DNA of 33,140 nt from Streptomyces viridosporus (lineage in GTDB: Bacteria; Actinomycetota; Actinomycetes; Streptomycetales; Streptomycetaceae), in contig NZ_MSGP01000229.1 of the NCBI RefSeq assembly GCF_002078235.1, positions 1 through 33,140 of the forward strand. The letters are read 5' to 3'. The notes under the pieces are model-generated. The model was not told where the DNA came from and ran no database searches. It worked only from the letters and a program-made list of their open reading frames with translations. Shown here one piece after another: positions 25,323-32,713 of the stretch. Position numbers and translations under genes: made by a program. The number at the start of each line of letters is the position of its first letter. Positions within the stretch are counted from its first letter, which is position 1.

Positions 25323-27002
25323 TTAGGCGGGATACCCGACAGCTTCTGTCGTGATTTCCTTCAGCTCTCCCTCCTCCATCAGCAGCCACCGCGTGATCCC
25401 GATCGACTCCAGGAACGGCAGGTCGTGACTGGCGACGATCAGTGCCCCCTCGTACGACTCCAGGGCCGTGGTGAGCTGCCGGGCGCTCGCCATGTCGAGG
25501 TTGTTGGTCGGCTCGTCCAGCATCAGCAGCTGCGGCGCGGGCTCCGCCAGCAGCAGTGCGGCCAGTGCGGCACGGAAGCGCTCGCCGCCGGACAGGGTCG
25601 CCGCCTTCCGGTCGGCGCGGGCGCCCCGGAACAGGAAGCGGGCGAGCCGCGCCCGGATCCGGTTGTCGGTGGCGTCCGGAGCGAACCGGGCCACGTTCTC
25701 GGCGACCGTCAGCCCGTCGTCGAGGACGTCGAGCCGCTGCGGCAGGAACCGCAGCGGGACGTGCGCCGTCGCCTCGCCCGACACCGGCTCGAGCTCCCCG
25801 GCGATCGTGCGCAGCAGCGTGGTCTTGCCGGCACCGTTGCGCCCGACCAGCGCGACCCGCTCCGGTCCCCGCAGGTCGAAGCCGCCGTTCACCCGGGCGC
25901 CGTACGCCAACTCCAGGTCCAGGAGCGTGAGGACGGTACGTCCGGGCGGCACGGCCGTGTACGGCAGGTCGACGCGGATCTCGTCGTCGTCCCGCACGGC
26001 CTCCACCGCCTCGTCGAGCCGTTCCCGGGCCCCGGCGAGCCTCTCCTCGTGCAGGATGCGGTGCTTGCCCGCGGACTCCTGCGCCGCACGCTTGCGCGCC
26101 CCCATGACGATCTTCGGCTCGCGCTTCTGGTCCCACATCCTCTGCCCGTACCGCTTGCGGCGGGCCAGTTTGACCTGGGCGTCGGCCAGCTCGCGCTTCT
26201 GCTTGCGGAAGTCCGCCTCGGCGGCCCGCACCATGCGCTCGGCCGCCTCCTGCTCGACGGCCAGCGCCTCCTCGTAGGCCGAGAAGTTGCCGCCGTACCA
26301 GACGACCTCGCCCACCCGTCCTCCACCACCACCCTCGACCGAGGTGCTGCGCGCCGCCGGGCTCACCCGGCGCAGATCCGCGATCTGGTCGACCAGTTCC
26401 AGCAGTTCACGGTCGTGGCTGACCACGACCATCACGCCCGGCCAGTCCGCGACGGCCGTGTACAGCCGCCTGCGGGCGTACAGGTCGAGGTTGTTGGTGG
26501 GTTCGTCGAGCAGCAGCACGTCCGGCCGGCGCAGCAGCAGCGCGGCCAGCCGCAGCAGCACCGACTCGCCGCCCGACACCTCGCCGACCGTGCGGTCCAA
26601 TCCGATGTGCCCGAGGCCGAGTTCACCGAGCGTGGCCAGGGCGCGCTCCTCCACGTCCCAGTCGTCGCCGACGGTCTCGAAGTGCTCCTCGGCCACGTCG
26701 CCCGCCTCGATGGCGTGCAGCGCGGCCCGCCGTGCGGCGATACCGAGCGCCTCGTCGACCCGGAGCGCGGTGTCCAGCGTCACGTTCTGCGGCAGGTACC
26801 CCACCTCGCCGGCCACCCGGACGGCGCCGCCGGTCGGCGTGAGCTCACCGGCGATCAGCTTCAGCAGGGTCGACTTCCCCGCGCCGTTGACACCGATCAG
26901 CCCGGTACGGCCGGGACCGAAGGAGACGTCGAGGCCCTCGATGACGGGGGTGCCGTCGGGCCAGGTGAAGGAGAGGGACGTACAGGTGATGGATGGTGAC
27001 AT
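25323..27002 (-). CDS. ABC-F ribosome protection-type ATPase
   Basis: The 559-residue protein has two ABC domains and no membrane segments. Domain 1: GVNGAGKST (about 37-45), VSGGESVLLRLAALLL, LLLDEPTNNLD. Domain 2: GRNGAGKTT, LSGGERFRAALAALLL, LMLDEPTNNLD. The linker between them is long and charged (AYEEALAVEQEAAERMVRAAEADFRKQKREL and onward), the part that reaches into the ribosome in antibiotic-resistance ABC-F proteins. A role in protection from ribosome-targeting antibiotics is likely; the drug class cannot be read. ATG 27002 has GGAGG at 5 bases. It is preceded by a strong promoter and a leader of about 230 nt, and followed by the UvrA-like gene. Confidence 0.9.
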   Translation of the reverse strand: MSPSITCTSLSFTWPDGTPVIEGLDVSFGPGRTGLIGVNGAGKSTLLKLIAGELTPTGGAVRVAGEVGYLPQNVTLDTALRVDEALGIAARRAALHAIEAGDVAEEHFETVGDDWDVEERALATLGELGLGHIGLDRTVGEVSGGESVLLRLAALLLRRPDVLLLDEPTNNLDLYARRRLYTAVADWPGVMVVVSHDRELLELVDQIADLRRVSPAARSTSVEGGGGGRVGEVVWYGGNFSAYEEALAVEQEAAERMVRAAEADFRKQKRELADAQVKLARRKRYGQRMWDQKREPKIVMGARKRAAQESAGKHRILHEERLAGARERLDEAVEAVRDDDEIRVDLPYTAVPPGRTVLTLLDLELAYGARVNGGFDLRGPERVALVGRNGAGKTTLLRTIAGELEPVSGEATAHVPLRFLPQRLDVLDDGLTVAENVARFAPDATDNRIRARLARFLFRGARADRKAATLSGGERFRAALAALLLAEPAPQLLMLDEPTNNLDMASARQLTTALESYEGALIVASHDLPFLESIGITRWLLMEEGELKEITTEAVGYPA

Positions 27003-27140
27003 ACGGGCCTCCGCGGTTGCTCGGGGCGGTCAGGGGCAAACGCGTATGGAGACACCGCGAGAAGACGACCGGCAGCCGGGAGGAAGCTCTGGGCACGAGA
27101 AAAGCCCTGCTCCGCACAGAAGGACGGCTCGAACGCCGAG

Positions 27141-27237
27141 GTCGCACGCGACGTGCACACCCCACGGGTGTGACGCGGTGTCTCAGAACCTCAGACGAGC
27201 AACGTCCTTCTCCCATCGACGGCAACAGAACCGTCGA
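27141..27237 (-). promoter_or_regulatory. Structured leader of the ABC-F mRNA
   Basis: Three hairpins are seen: TCGACGG/CCGTCGA with 8-base loop (27216-27237, at the expected start site), CACACCC/GGGTGTG with 3-base loop (27156-27172) and GTCGC/GCGAC with 2-base loop (27141-27152). Between the expected start near 27233 and the ATG at 27002 lie some 230 nt with possible short open frames (ATG 27225, GTG 27160) that run into the ABC-F gene out of frame. A minimal frame TTG-CTC-GTC-TGA follows GGGAGAAGG. The layout suggests ribosome-mediated attenuation, which is not proven here. Confidence 0.45.
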
Positions 27238-27239
27238 AA

Positions 27240-27276
27240 ACCGTACGAGGGGCCGGATCGGCTGTCAACGGTTTTA
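27240..27276 (-). promoter_or_regulatory. ABC-F/UvrA operon promoter, WhiB7/WblC type
   Basis: On the minus strand TTGACA (27268-27263), a perfect -35 box, is followed after 17 bases by TACGGT (27245-27240). TAAAA (27276-27272) lies exactly 3 bp upstream of the -35 box. An AT-rich block at this spacing is the mark of WhiB7 (WblC) targets, whose AT-hook binds there. This is among the strongest promoter matches in the window. Confidence 0.72.
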
Positions 27277-27309
27277 CCGATCGCGACCTCACCGACCCGA
27301 GGAGGTTCC

Positions 27310-27987
27310 GTGCCCAACGGCCCGCTCTCGCTGCCGGCCCGGCTCCACCTGCTGGCCTGGAACACCACGCGACGGGAGGTCACCGATCCGGCCCGGCTGC
27401 CCCCTCTGGTGCGGGCCGGTGCCCTCGCCGACCTGGCCCGGCGCGGTCTGCTGATCGACGACGACGGCATCGCCACCCCCCTCGACCTGGACTCCCGCAC
27501 CGGGGACGCGGTCCTCGACGGACTGCTGGAACTCGTCAGCGAGTCCTGCCCGCACCGCTGGCGCACCTGGGTGACGCTGCACGCCCGGTACACCCTGGAC
27601 GCGGTCCGCGAGCAGCTGGTCGCCGAGGGGTTCCTGCACGCGGAGAAGCGACGGGTGCTCGGGGTGTTCCCGTCCGTGGAGTACGTCCTGGACGGCGTCG
27701 CCCGCGTGGACGCCCTGCAGGACGAGGCACGGCTGGTCCTCGACGGTCCCGTACCGGCCGGGGACGTCCCCGAGGCGGACGCGGCCGTCGTCGCCCTGGC
27801 GGCCTCCGCCGGACTGCGCGCCCTGCTGCCGGACCGGGACCGGGACCGTGCCCGCCACGAGCGGCGCATCGAGGAGCTGACCGAACGGGGCGGGGCCGCG
27901 ACGCCCGTCCTCGGCGGGATCGTGCGCGAACTGCGCACGGCGGTGACCGCGGCGGTGCCCGCGCCCTCGCTCACGACGGGCGGATGA
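27310..27987 (+). CDS. GPP34 (Golgi phosphoprotein 3-like) family protein
   Basis: The 225-residue protein resembles the bacterial GPP34/GOLPH3 family: LPARLHLLAWNTTRREVTDPARLPPLVRAGALADLARRGLLIDDDG at the start, a central DAVREQLVAEGFLHAEKRRVLGVFPSVEY, and a helical C-terminal half. Eukaryotic members bind phosphoinositides; the bacterial role is unknown. GTG 27310 is preceded by GGAGG at 4 bases. The frame is open further upstream through the ABC-F leader, but those residues have no family resemblance. It diverges from the ABC-F gene. Confidence 0.85.
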   Translation: MPNGPLSLPARLHLLAWNTTRREVTDPARLPPLVRAGALADLARRGLLIDDDGIATPLDLDSRTGDAVLDGLLELVSESCPHRWRTWVTLHARYTLDAVREQLVAEGFLHAEKRRVLGVFPSVEYVLDGVARVDALQDEARLVLDGPVPAGDVPEADAAVVALAASAGLRALLPDRDRDRARHERRIEELTERGGAATPVLGGIVRELRTAVTAAVPAPSLTTGG

Positions 27988-28026
27988 GCTCCGCCCGGTG
28001 ACCGCTCCGCCGCCGCGGGGACGGGT

Positions 28027-28041
28027 CCGGCCTCGGGCCGG
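28027..28041 (+). terminator. Short hairpin after the GPP34 gene
   Basis: CCGGCC and GGCCGG form a 6-bp stem with a 3-base loop about 40 bases after the stop codon. It may end the GPP34 transcript. Confidence 0.35.
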
Positions 28042-28103
28042 CCGGACGTGCGGGTCGGATTTCCGCCGGACACGGACCCCGCTCCGCTGTGCGGGTGATC
28101 CGC

Positions 28104-28943
28104 ATGACGCGTTCCACCGCCACCCTCCGTGACCGCGCCCTCGCCTTCCGGGCCCTGCACGTCCCGGGCCGTCCGCTCGTCCTGCCCAACGCCTGGGACC
28201 TCGCCGGTGCCCGGCTGGTGGCGGAGGCGGGCGCCGCCGCCGTGGCGACCACCGGCGCCGGTCCCGCCCGGGCCCTCGGCGCGGCGGACGGGGACGGAGT
28301 GGACCGCGAGCGGGCGCTGGGGGCCGTCGCGGAGATCGCCGGAGCCGTCGGCGTGCCCGTCACCGCGGACATCGAGGGCGGCCATGCCGACGATCCGGCC
28401 GGTGTCGGTGACACCGTGCGCGCGGTCGTCGCCGCCGGCGCGGTCGGGGTGAACCTCGAGGACGCCCTGTACGGCGCGGCGGAAGACCCGTTGTGTCCCG
28501 TCACCGAGCAGGCCGAGCGGATCGCCGCCGCCCGGGAGGCCGCCGACGCGGCCGGTGCGCCGCTGTTCGTCAACGCCCGCGTCGACACCTTCCTGCGCGG
28601 CGCCGGGGGCGTGGACCGCACCCTGGAACGCGCCGCCGCCCACCGGGCCGCGGGCGCCGGCGGGATCTTCGTCCCCGGGGCCGTCGACCCGGGGACCGTC
28701 GGGGAACTCGCCGCCGGGGTCGACGGGCCGCTGAACGTGATGGCCGGGCCCGGCGCACCGCCGGTCGCCGACCTCGCCGCCCTGGGCGTCGCCCGTGTGA
28801 GCGCGGGGTCCGGCATCGCCCAGGCCGCCCACGCCCTGGTCCGTCGCGCGGCGCGGGAGCTGCTCGGTACGGGGACGTACGGCACGCCGGTCGGCGGACT
28901 CGACTACGCGGAGCTCAACACGCTGCTCGGCGGCGCGCGTTGA
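28104..28943 (+). CDS. Isocitrate lyase/PEP mutase-family protein
   Basis: The 279-residue protein has the ICL/PEP-mutase barrel pattern: RPLVLPNAWDLAGARLVAEAGAAAVATTGAG (about 23-53), the metal-binding PVTADIEGG (85-93), GVNLEDALYG (115-124), then PLFVNARVDTFL. The isocitrate lyase signature KKCGH is absent, so it is not isocitrate lyase; a C-C bond lyase or hydrolase acting on an oxo-acid is likely, but the substrate is unknown. ATG 28104 is chosen; GTG 28095 and GTG 28089 are in frame, and none has a convincing Shine-Dalgarno. It converges on ssgD with 16 bases between stops. Confidence 0.87.
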   Translation: MTRSTATLRDRALAFRALHVPGRPLVLPNAWDLAGARLVAEAGAAAVATTGAGPARALGAADGDGVDRERALGAVAEIAGAVGVPVTADIEGGHADDPAGVGDTVRAVVAAGAVGVNLEDALYGAAEDPLCPVTEQAERIAAAREAADAAGAPLFVNARVDTFLRGAGGVDRTLERAAAHRAAGAGGIFVPGAVDPGTVGELAAGVDGPLNVMAGPGAPPVADLAALGVARVSAGSGIAQAAHALVRRAARELLGTGTYGTPVGGLDYAELNTLLGGAR

Positions 28944-28959
28944 CCCGCGGGGACCCGGT

Positions 28960-29376
28960 TCAGCAGGAGTCGCGCATCAGCTCCGCGAGACCGTGGTCCA
29001 GGTCGAGCTGGAGGTGCTCCAGGCCGGTCGGCACCAGCTCGCTCGTGGCCTGGAGGAAGCGGCGCACCTCACCCGAGCGGACGTGCACGACGGCGGTGCC
29101 CTCGGGGGCGTGGAACTCCAGCACGGTGCGGTCGTAGCCGTACGGACGCACCCGTACGTCGCCGTGGCCCTCGGGGCCCTGCAGTCCCGCGGTGAGCAGC
29201 TCGCGGGAGAAGGTCCAGCAGACCTCCACGCCCTCCAGGGTGGCGGGTGCGGGGAAGGTCATGCGGACGGCGAACGGGTCCCTCCGGTCGTAGTGCAGGG
29301 TGGCGGGAATGCTCGGCATCCGCGGCGCGGCGGCGACGAGACGGGCCTCGACGGGCTGCTCGATGACGGTGGACAA
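28960..29376 (-). CDS. ssgD: SsgA-like sporulation/cell division regulator (SsgD)
   Basis: The 138-residue protein has the SALP pattern: VEARLVAAAPRMPSIPATLHYDRRDPFAVRMTF near the N-terminus, VCWTFSRELLTAGLQGPEGHGDVRVRP in the middle and GLEHLQLDLDHGLAELM at the end. SALPs control septum placement and wall events in sporulating actinomycetes. I choose TTG 29376: it has GAGGGAG upstream and gives the usual length (about 137 residues in SsgB), while the longer frame from 29466 adds 30 residues unlike the family. The name SsgD rests on synteny with my memory of S. coelicolor SCO6722, so it is less certain than the family. Confidence 0.85.
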   Translation of the reverse strand: MSTVIEQPVEARLVAAAPRMPSIPATLHYDRRDPFAVRMTFPAPATLEGVEVCWTFSRELLTAGLQGPEGHGDVRVRPYGYDRTVLEFHAPEGTAVVHVRSGEVRRFLQATSELVPTGLEHLQLDLDHGLAELMRDSC

Positions 29377-29568
29377 CGCCTTGCTCCCTCGTGACGTCTG
29401 GACGGGCTTCCGGGGCGGATCGGGTCGGCTATCGAAAGAGACGACGGAATCAGCCAATCCGTGCACACGGAGACCGAGTGACCTCTGTCACCGCCTTCAT
29501 GCACCCGGGCGACGAGGCTCTTCTCACGTACTCCGCGCGGCATGTGCGCTGTTCGCCGGATTTTCCCG

Positions 29569-29608
29569 CCGTCTCGTCGGTGCCGTCCGGACGGCACCGA
29601 CGAGACGG
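29569..29608. repeat. Perfect 40-bp palindrome
   Basis: Bases 29569-29588 are the exact reverse complement of 29589-29608, with no loop (centre TCCGGA). The element lies in the noncoding gap between ssgD (minus) and the small basic protein gene (plus), which diverge, so no gene on either side points into it. No T-run follows on either side. Confidence 0.97.
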
Positions 29609-29740
29609 AAAGGGCGGACGGGGCGGAGAAGGCGGACACGCCGCCGGGGGCGCGCCGCGGCCGTGTGCGGGGCGGTGGAGGAGGGGAGGGGCCCGCCCGG
29701 AGCACCGACGCGTGCGACGGGTCCTATTCGCCGCAGGTGT

Positions 29741-29746
29741 GGGTAC
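29741..29746 (+). promoter_or_regulatory. Possible sigma-B-type -10 box
   Basis: GGGTAC is the -10 box of Streptomyces sigma-B-type promoters; the start would be near 29753, some 27 bases before the ATG. A matching GNNT -35 box at 14-16 bases is not present (GTCC lies at 16), so support is weak. Confidence 0.3.
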
Positions 29747-29779
29747 CCGTTCGCTGAACGCGAGAGGAAGTGAGCGGAC

Positions 29780-30103
29780 ATGCCACGCGGTTCCAGCCCC
29801 AAGCGGGAGCGTCAGTACGAGCACATCAAGGAGAGCGCGCAGGACCGGGGCGAGAGCACGGGACGCGCCAAGGAGATCGCCGCGCGGACGGTGAACAAGG
29901 AGCGCGCCCGCTCCGGTGAGTCCAAGAGCGCGAGCCGCACCTCGACCCAGGACATGTCGTCCGGCAAGCGGGGCGGCCAGCGGTCCGGCAAGGGCTCCCA
30001 GGGGCCGACCTACGACCAGCTGTACGAGGAGGCCAAGCGCCGGGGCGTCGAGGGTCGTTCGAACATGAACAAGAGCCAGCTCCAGCGGGCGCTCGGCAAG
30101 TGA
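29780..30103 (+). CDS. Small basic SAP/Rho-N-like protein ('plasmid stabilization' type)
   Basis: The 107-residue protein is rich in Lys, Arg, Ser and Gly. The first half (SPKRERQYEHIKESAQDRG, TGRAKEIAARTVNKERARSGES) is charged and helical, the middle is a flexible Ser/Arg/Gly stretch, and the last 35 residues (GPTYDQLYEEAKRRGVEGRSNMNKSQLQRALGK) look like a Rho-N or SAP helix-extended-loop-helix, which binds nucleic acid. Homologues are often labelled plasmid stabilization protein without experimental basis. ATG 29780 has GAGAGGAAG upstream at a long distance. It is single, ends in a strong terminator, and may be stress-induced. Confidence 0.82.
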   Translation: MPRGSSPKRERQYEHIKESAQDRGESTGRAKEIAARTVNKERARSGESKSASRTSTQDMSSGKRGGQRSGKGSQGPTYDQLYEEAKRRGVEGRSNMNKSQLQRALGK

Positions 30104-30106
30104 GCC

Positions 30107-30171
30107 GCCCCGCGCGGCCCCGTCGGCGGTGACGTCCACCGTCCCGTCGGCGGGGCCGCCGTGCGCGGGGC
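30107..30171 (+). terminator. Strong terminator after the small basic protein
   Basis: GCCCCGCGC (30107-30115) pairs with GCGCGGGGC (30163-30171) and CGGCCCCG (30115-30122) with CGGGGCCG (30151-30158), giving a two-part stem that shares base 30115 at the junction. Confidence 0.7.
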
Positions 30172-30206
30172 CGGGGACGCCCGCCGCGCGGAACGCGCAC
30201 GCCCCG

Positions 30207-30222
30207 TAGGCTCGGGGCACCA
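30207..30222 (+). promoter_or_regulatory. -10 box of a likely leaderless endonuclease V transcript
   Basis: TAGGCT (30207-30212) ends 9 bases before the ATG at 30222, which has no Shine-Dalgarno. This is the usual look of leaderless Streptomyces genes. The -35 region is not clear. Confidence 0.5.
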
Positions 30223-30914
30223 TGACGACCGTACGCACACCGGCCGACTGGCCCGGGACCGAGGAGCAGGCCCGCGCCGTCCAGGACGCACTCCGTGCGC
30301 GGGTGGTGCTCGACGAGCCGGGCCCACCGCCCGGGACGGGCCGGGTCACCGGGGTCGACGTGGCGTACGACGACGAGCGGGACGTCGTCGCGGCGGCGGC
30401 GGTCGTCCTGGACGCGGCGAGCCTCGACGTCGTCGCCGAGGCCACGGCCGTCGGCCGGATCTCCTTCCCGTACGTGCCCGGGCTGCTCGCCTTCCGCGAG
30501 CTCCCCACCGTCCTCGCCGCCCTCGACGCCCTGCCCTGCCCGCCCGGCCTGGTGGTCTGCGACGGTTACGGCCGCGCGCATCCCCGCCGCTTCGGCCTCG
30601 CCAGTCACCTCGGCGTCCTCACCGGCCTGCCGACGATCGGCGTCGCCAAGAACCCCTTCACCTTCGCCCACGACACCCCGGACACCCCGCGCGGCAGCAC
30701 GGCACCGCTGCTCGACGGCCGCGAGGAGGTCGGCCGCGCCCTGCGCACGAGGGACGCGGTCAAGCCGGTCTTCGTCTCGGTCGGCCATCGGACGAGCCTC
30801 GACAACGCCTGCGCCCACACCCTCGCGCTGACCCCCGCCCACCGCCTCCCGGAGACCACCCGCAGGGCGGACGCCCTGTGCCGCAGGGCGCTCCGCGAGG
30901 CGGCCGGGGCCTGA
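30222..30914 (+). CDS. nfi: Endonuclease V (deoxyinosine 3'-endonuclease)
   Basis: The 230-residue protein has the endonuclease V motifs in order: GVDVAY with metal-binding Asp46, FPYVPGLLAFRE with Tyr84 and Glu93, VVCDGYGRAHPRRFGLASHLGV with Asp114, PTIGVAKNPF, and VFVSVGHRTSLDNA. The enzyme cuts the second bond 3' to deoxyinosine in deaminated DNA. Length is typical (about 225). ATG 30222 is supported by a -10 box 9 bases upstream that fits a leaderless mRNA. It stands alone, 34 bases from the convergent 70-residue gene. Confidence 0.95.
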   Translation: MTTVRTPADWPGTEEQARAVQDALRARVVLDEPGPPPGTGRVTGVDVAYDDERDVVAAAAVVLDAASLDVVAEATAVGRISFPYVPGLLAFRELPTVLAALDALPCPPGLVVCDGYGRAHPRRFGLASHLGVLTGLPTIGVAKNPFTFAHDTPDTPRGSTAPLLDGREEVGRALRTRDAVKPVFVSVGHRTSLDNACAHTLALTPAHRLPETTRRADALCRRALREAAGA

Positions 30915-30948
30915 ACCCCGGCCGACCCCGGCCCGGGCGCCGCGGAAC

Positions 30949-31161
30949 CTAGGAGACCTCCTTCTCCGCCCCGGCCGCCGTCTCGACCTTCCAGTGCCCC
31001 ACCTCGCGGTACTCCGAGTCGTAGATCACCGACCCGTCGCCGGGTTCCAGCGGAAAGTGGCGCACGTTCCCGCCCCAGTACCGCAGGATCCGCCCCAGCT
31101 CCCCGGTGGGGTCCTTCGCCAACGCTTCGCCGTCCATGGTGACTTCGAGAAGAAATCGCAT
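30949..31161 (-). CDS. Small conserved-type protein of unknown function
   Basis: The 70-residue acidic protein (MRFLLEVTMDGEALAKDPTG...LGRILRYWGGNVRHFPLEPGDGSVIYDSEYREVGHWKVE) reads as a small alpha/beta domain without signal or membrane segment. Codon use is typical of the genome and a stop lies at 30949. ATG 31161 has GAAGG only 1-2 bases before it; an in-frame ATG at 31137 is possible but would lose the first strand. No family function is recognised. Confidence 0.7.
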   Translation of the reverse strand: MRFLLEVTMDGEALAKDPTGELGRILRYWGGNVRHFPLEPGDGSVIYDSEYREVGHWKVETAAGAEKEVS

Positions 31162-31534
31162 GCCTTCAAGGGTTTCATTGAACTCCTTGTTGGCACTTCG
31201 GGGAACGGTTCCGCCGGCCGGCGTCGGGATGCCGGGCCGGGGCGGCCCGCAAGTCTCAAGTCGGGGAACACCGAGCCGCGCGCACCGGGCCGGGGGCGCT
31301 CAGGCGCGAACCGAGTACGTGCACGGAGGCCCGGCCACCACCCCCGCCGGCGGGCTCGGGCGCACGGCACCGCGCCGCGCGCCCGAGCCCGCCGCGCCTT
31401 CCGCCCGGCCCGTCGAGCGGGCCGTGACGACCGGGCTGGTCCTCGCCGTGCCGGCCGGGCCCGGCCGGATCACCGGAATGATCCGCACCGTTCTCGAACG
31501 CCTGCCGCAGGGCGGTTCCGGTCCGGTCGGCCCG
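31162..31534. other. Noncoding gap with a 16-bp hairpin
   Basis: No convincing gene is seen. Bases 31348-31363 pair perfectly with 31379-31394 (15-base loop), a strong stem that could stop the transcript of the oxidoreductase gene read leftward. Further dyads are CCGGCCGGGCCCGGCCGG (31452-31469) and GGATCA/TGATCC (31468-31485). Confidence 0.6.
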
Positions 31535-32713
31535 TCAGCGGGTCGCGGCGACGCGGAAGCGGATCCCCGCGCTCTGCAGCCGTTCGATCAGCGCGTCGCC
31601 CATCGCCACCGCCGTCGTGACCTGTCCGGACGTCTGCGGGAGGTCGTCGAGGGCCAGGCTGAGCGCCCCCTCGGCGAGCATCTTCGCCGTCTCGTCGTAG
31701 CCGGGGTCACCGCCCGAGACCTCCGTGTACACCCGCCGTCCGCCGCCCTCGCCCACGAAGCGGACGGTGAACCAGCTCCGGGCGCGCTTCTGGGGGCTCG
31801 GCCCCTCACCGGGCTTGAGCCGGTCGGAGAGCAGGCGCCGCGCGGCGGGCAACTGGGCCGCCGCCACCAGCGCGCCCACGGCCGCGGCCCCGCCGACCGC
31901 CACGGGAAGACGGCGGACGGCCGCGTAGTGCCGGTAACGGAAGTCGGGCCCGTACCGGTCGAGCGTCCTCGCCGACCGGCGCACGATCTGCGCGTCGACG
32001 GTCGGCAGCGGCAGGGCCCAGGCGCCCACCTCCGGGGCGTAGCGCGGCGCGCCCGACGGTACCGAGACCCGGCGGCCCACCAGCCGCGGCTCATGGCGCC
32101 GGCGGTCCCGGGCCGCCGCGCGGAGCTGCCGGGGCCGGGCGAACTGGCCCAGCGCCGAGGCGAACGTGCCGCCCGAGAAGGCCGCGTCGGCGGTCACGAA
32201 GCCGTCCACGGTCAGCGGCACGCCCTCGGGCAGCTGCCGCACGGTGAAGTAGGCGCCCAGGTCGTGCGGCACCGAGTCGAAGCCGCAGGCGTGCACCAGC
32301 CGTGCGCCGGTCTCCCGCGCGCGTGCGTCGTGGCGGACGTACACCAGGTCCACGAACTCCGGCTCACCCGAGAGGTCGACGTGGTCCGTGCCGGTGTCCG
32401 CGCAGGCGGCGACGAGTTCCTCGCCGTACTCCACGTAGGGGCCCACCGTGGTGGCCACCACGCTTGCGTGTTCGGCGAGTTCGCGCAGCGAGGCCGGGTC
32501 GGACGCGTCCGCCCTCAGCCGGCCGATCCCGGCGCCCCCGGGCAGCCGCTCGCACAGCCGCTCCAGCTTCTGCGCGCTGCGGCCCGCGACCGCCCAGCGC
32601 AGCCCGGCGGGCGCGTGGGCGGCGAGGTACTCCGCGGTGAGCGCCCCGACGAAGCCGGTGGCTCCGAAGAGCACGATGTCGTACGGACGGTCCGTCCTGT
32701 TCAGCCTGCTCAT
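31535..32713 (-). CDS. Saccharopine dehydrogenase-like / trans-acting enoyl reductase-like oxidoreductase
   Basis: The 392-residue protein has an N-terminal Rossmann fold (DIVLFGATGFVGALTAEYLA, 12-31; WAVAGRSAQKLERL) and the conserved VVATTVGPYVEYGEELVAACADTGTDHVDLSGEPEF (about 86-120) and HACGFDSVPHDLGAY (141-155) of the saccharopine-dehydrogenase-like group that includes mycobacterial trans-acting enoyl reductases. A hydrophobic segment at 270-290 may bind the membrane. It is therefore more likely a lipid or polyketide reductase than a lysine enzyme. ATG 32713 is preceded by AAGGGG; the frame is open upstream to 33121 but without family similarity. Confidence 0.88.
   Translation of the reverse strand: MSRLNRTDRPYDIVLFGATGFVGALTAEYLAAHAPAGLRWAVAGRSAQKLERLCERLPGGAGIGRLRADASDPASLRELAEHASVVATTVGPYVEYGEELVAACADTGTDHVDLSGEPEFVDLVYVRHDARARETGARLVHACGFDSVPHDLGAYFTVRQLPEGVPLTVDGFVTADAAFSGGTFASALGQFARPRQLRAAARDRRRHEPRLVGRRVSVPSGAPRYAPEVGAWALPLPTVDAQIVRRSARTLDRYGPDFRYRHYAAVRRLPVAVGGAAAVGALVAAAQLPAARRLLSDRLKPGEGPSPQKRARSWFTVRFVGEGGGRRVYTEVSGGDPGYDETAKMLAEGALSLALDDLPQTSGQVTTAVAMGDALIERLQSAGIRFRVAATR

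Noticed and set aside
22055-25354. Plus-strand frame of 1099 codons across dimethylargininase and the UvrA-like gene
   Set aside because: It spans two unrelated genes on the other strand and has only low-complexity composition.
27194-27212. Minimal leader frame TTG-CTC-GTC-stop in the ABC-F leader as a feature
   Set aside because: Three codons with a TTG start and a 3-base Shine-Dalgarno distance cannot be supported from sequence alone.
29467-29779. Small protein genes around the 40-bp palindrome
   Set aside because: Frames on both strands show the same short peptide because the palindrome is self-complementary; none has a ribosome site or typical composition.
31452-31469. 18-bp GC palindrome as an operator
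   Set aside because: It consists only of CCGG/GGCC runs, which arise easily at this GC content, and no promoter is near it.
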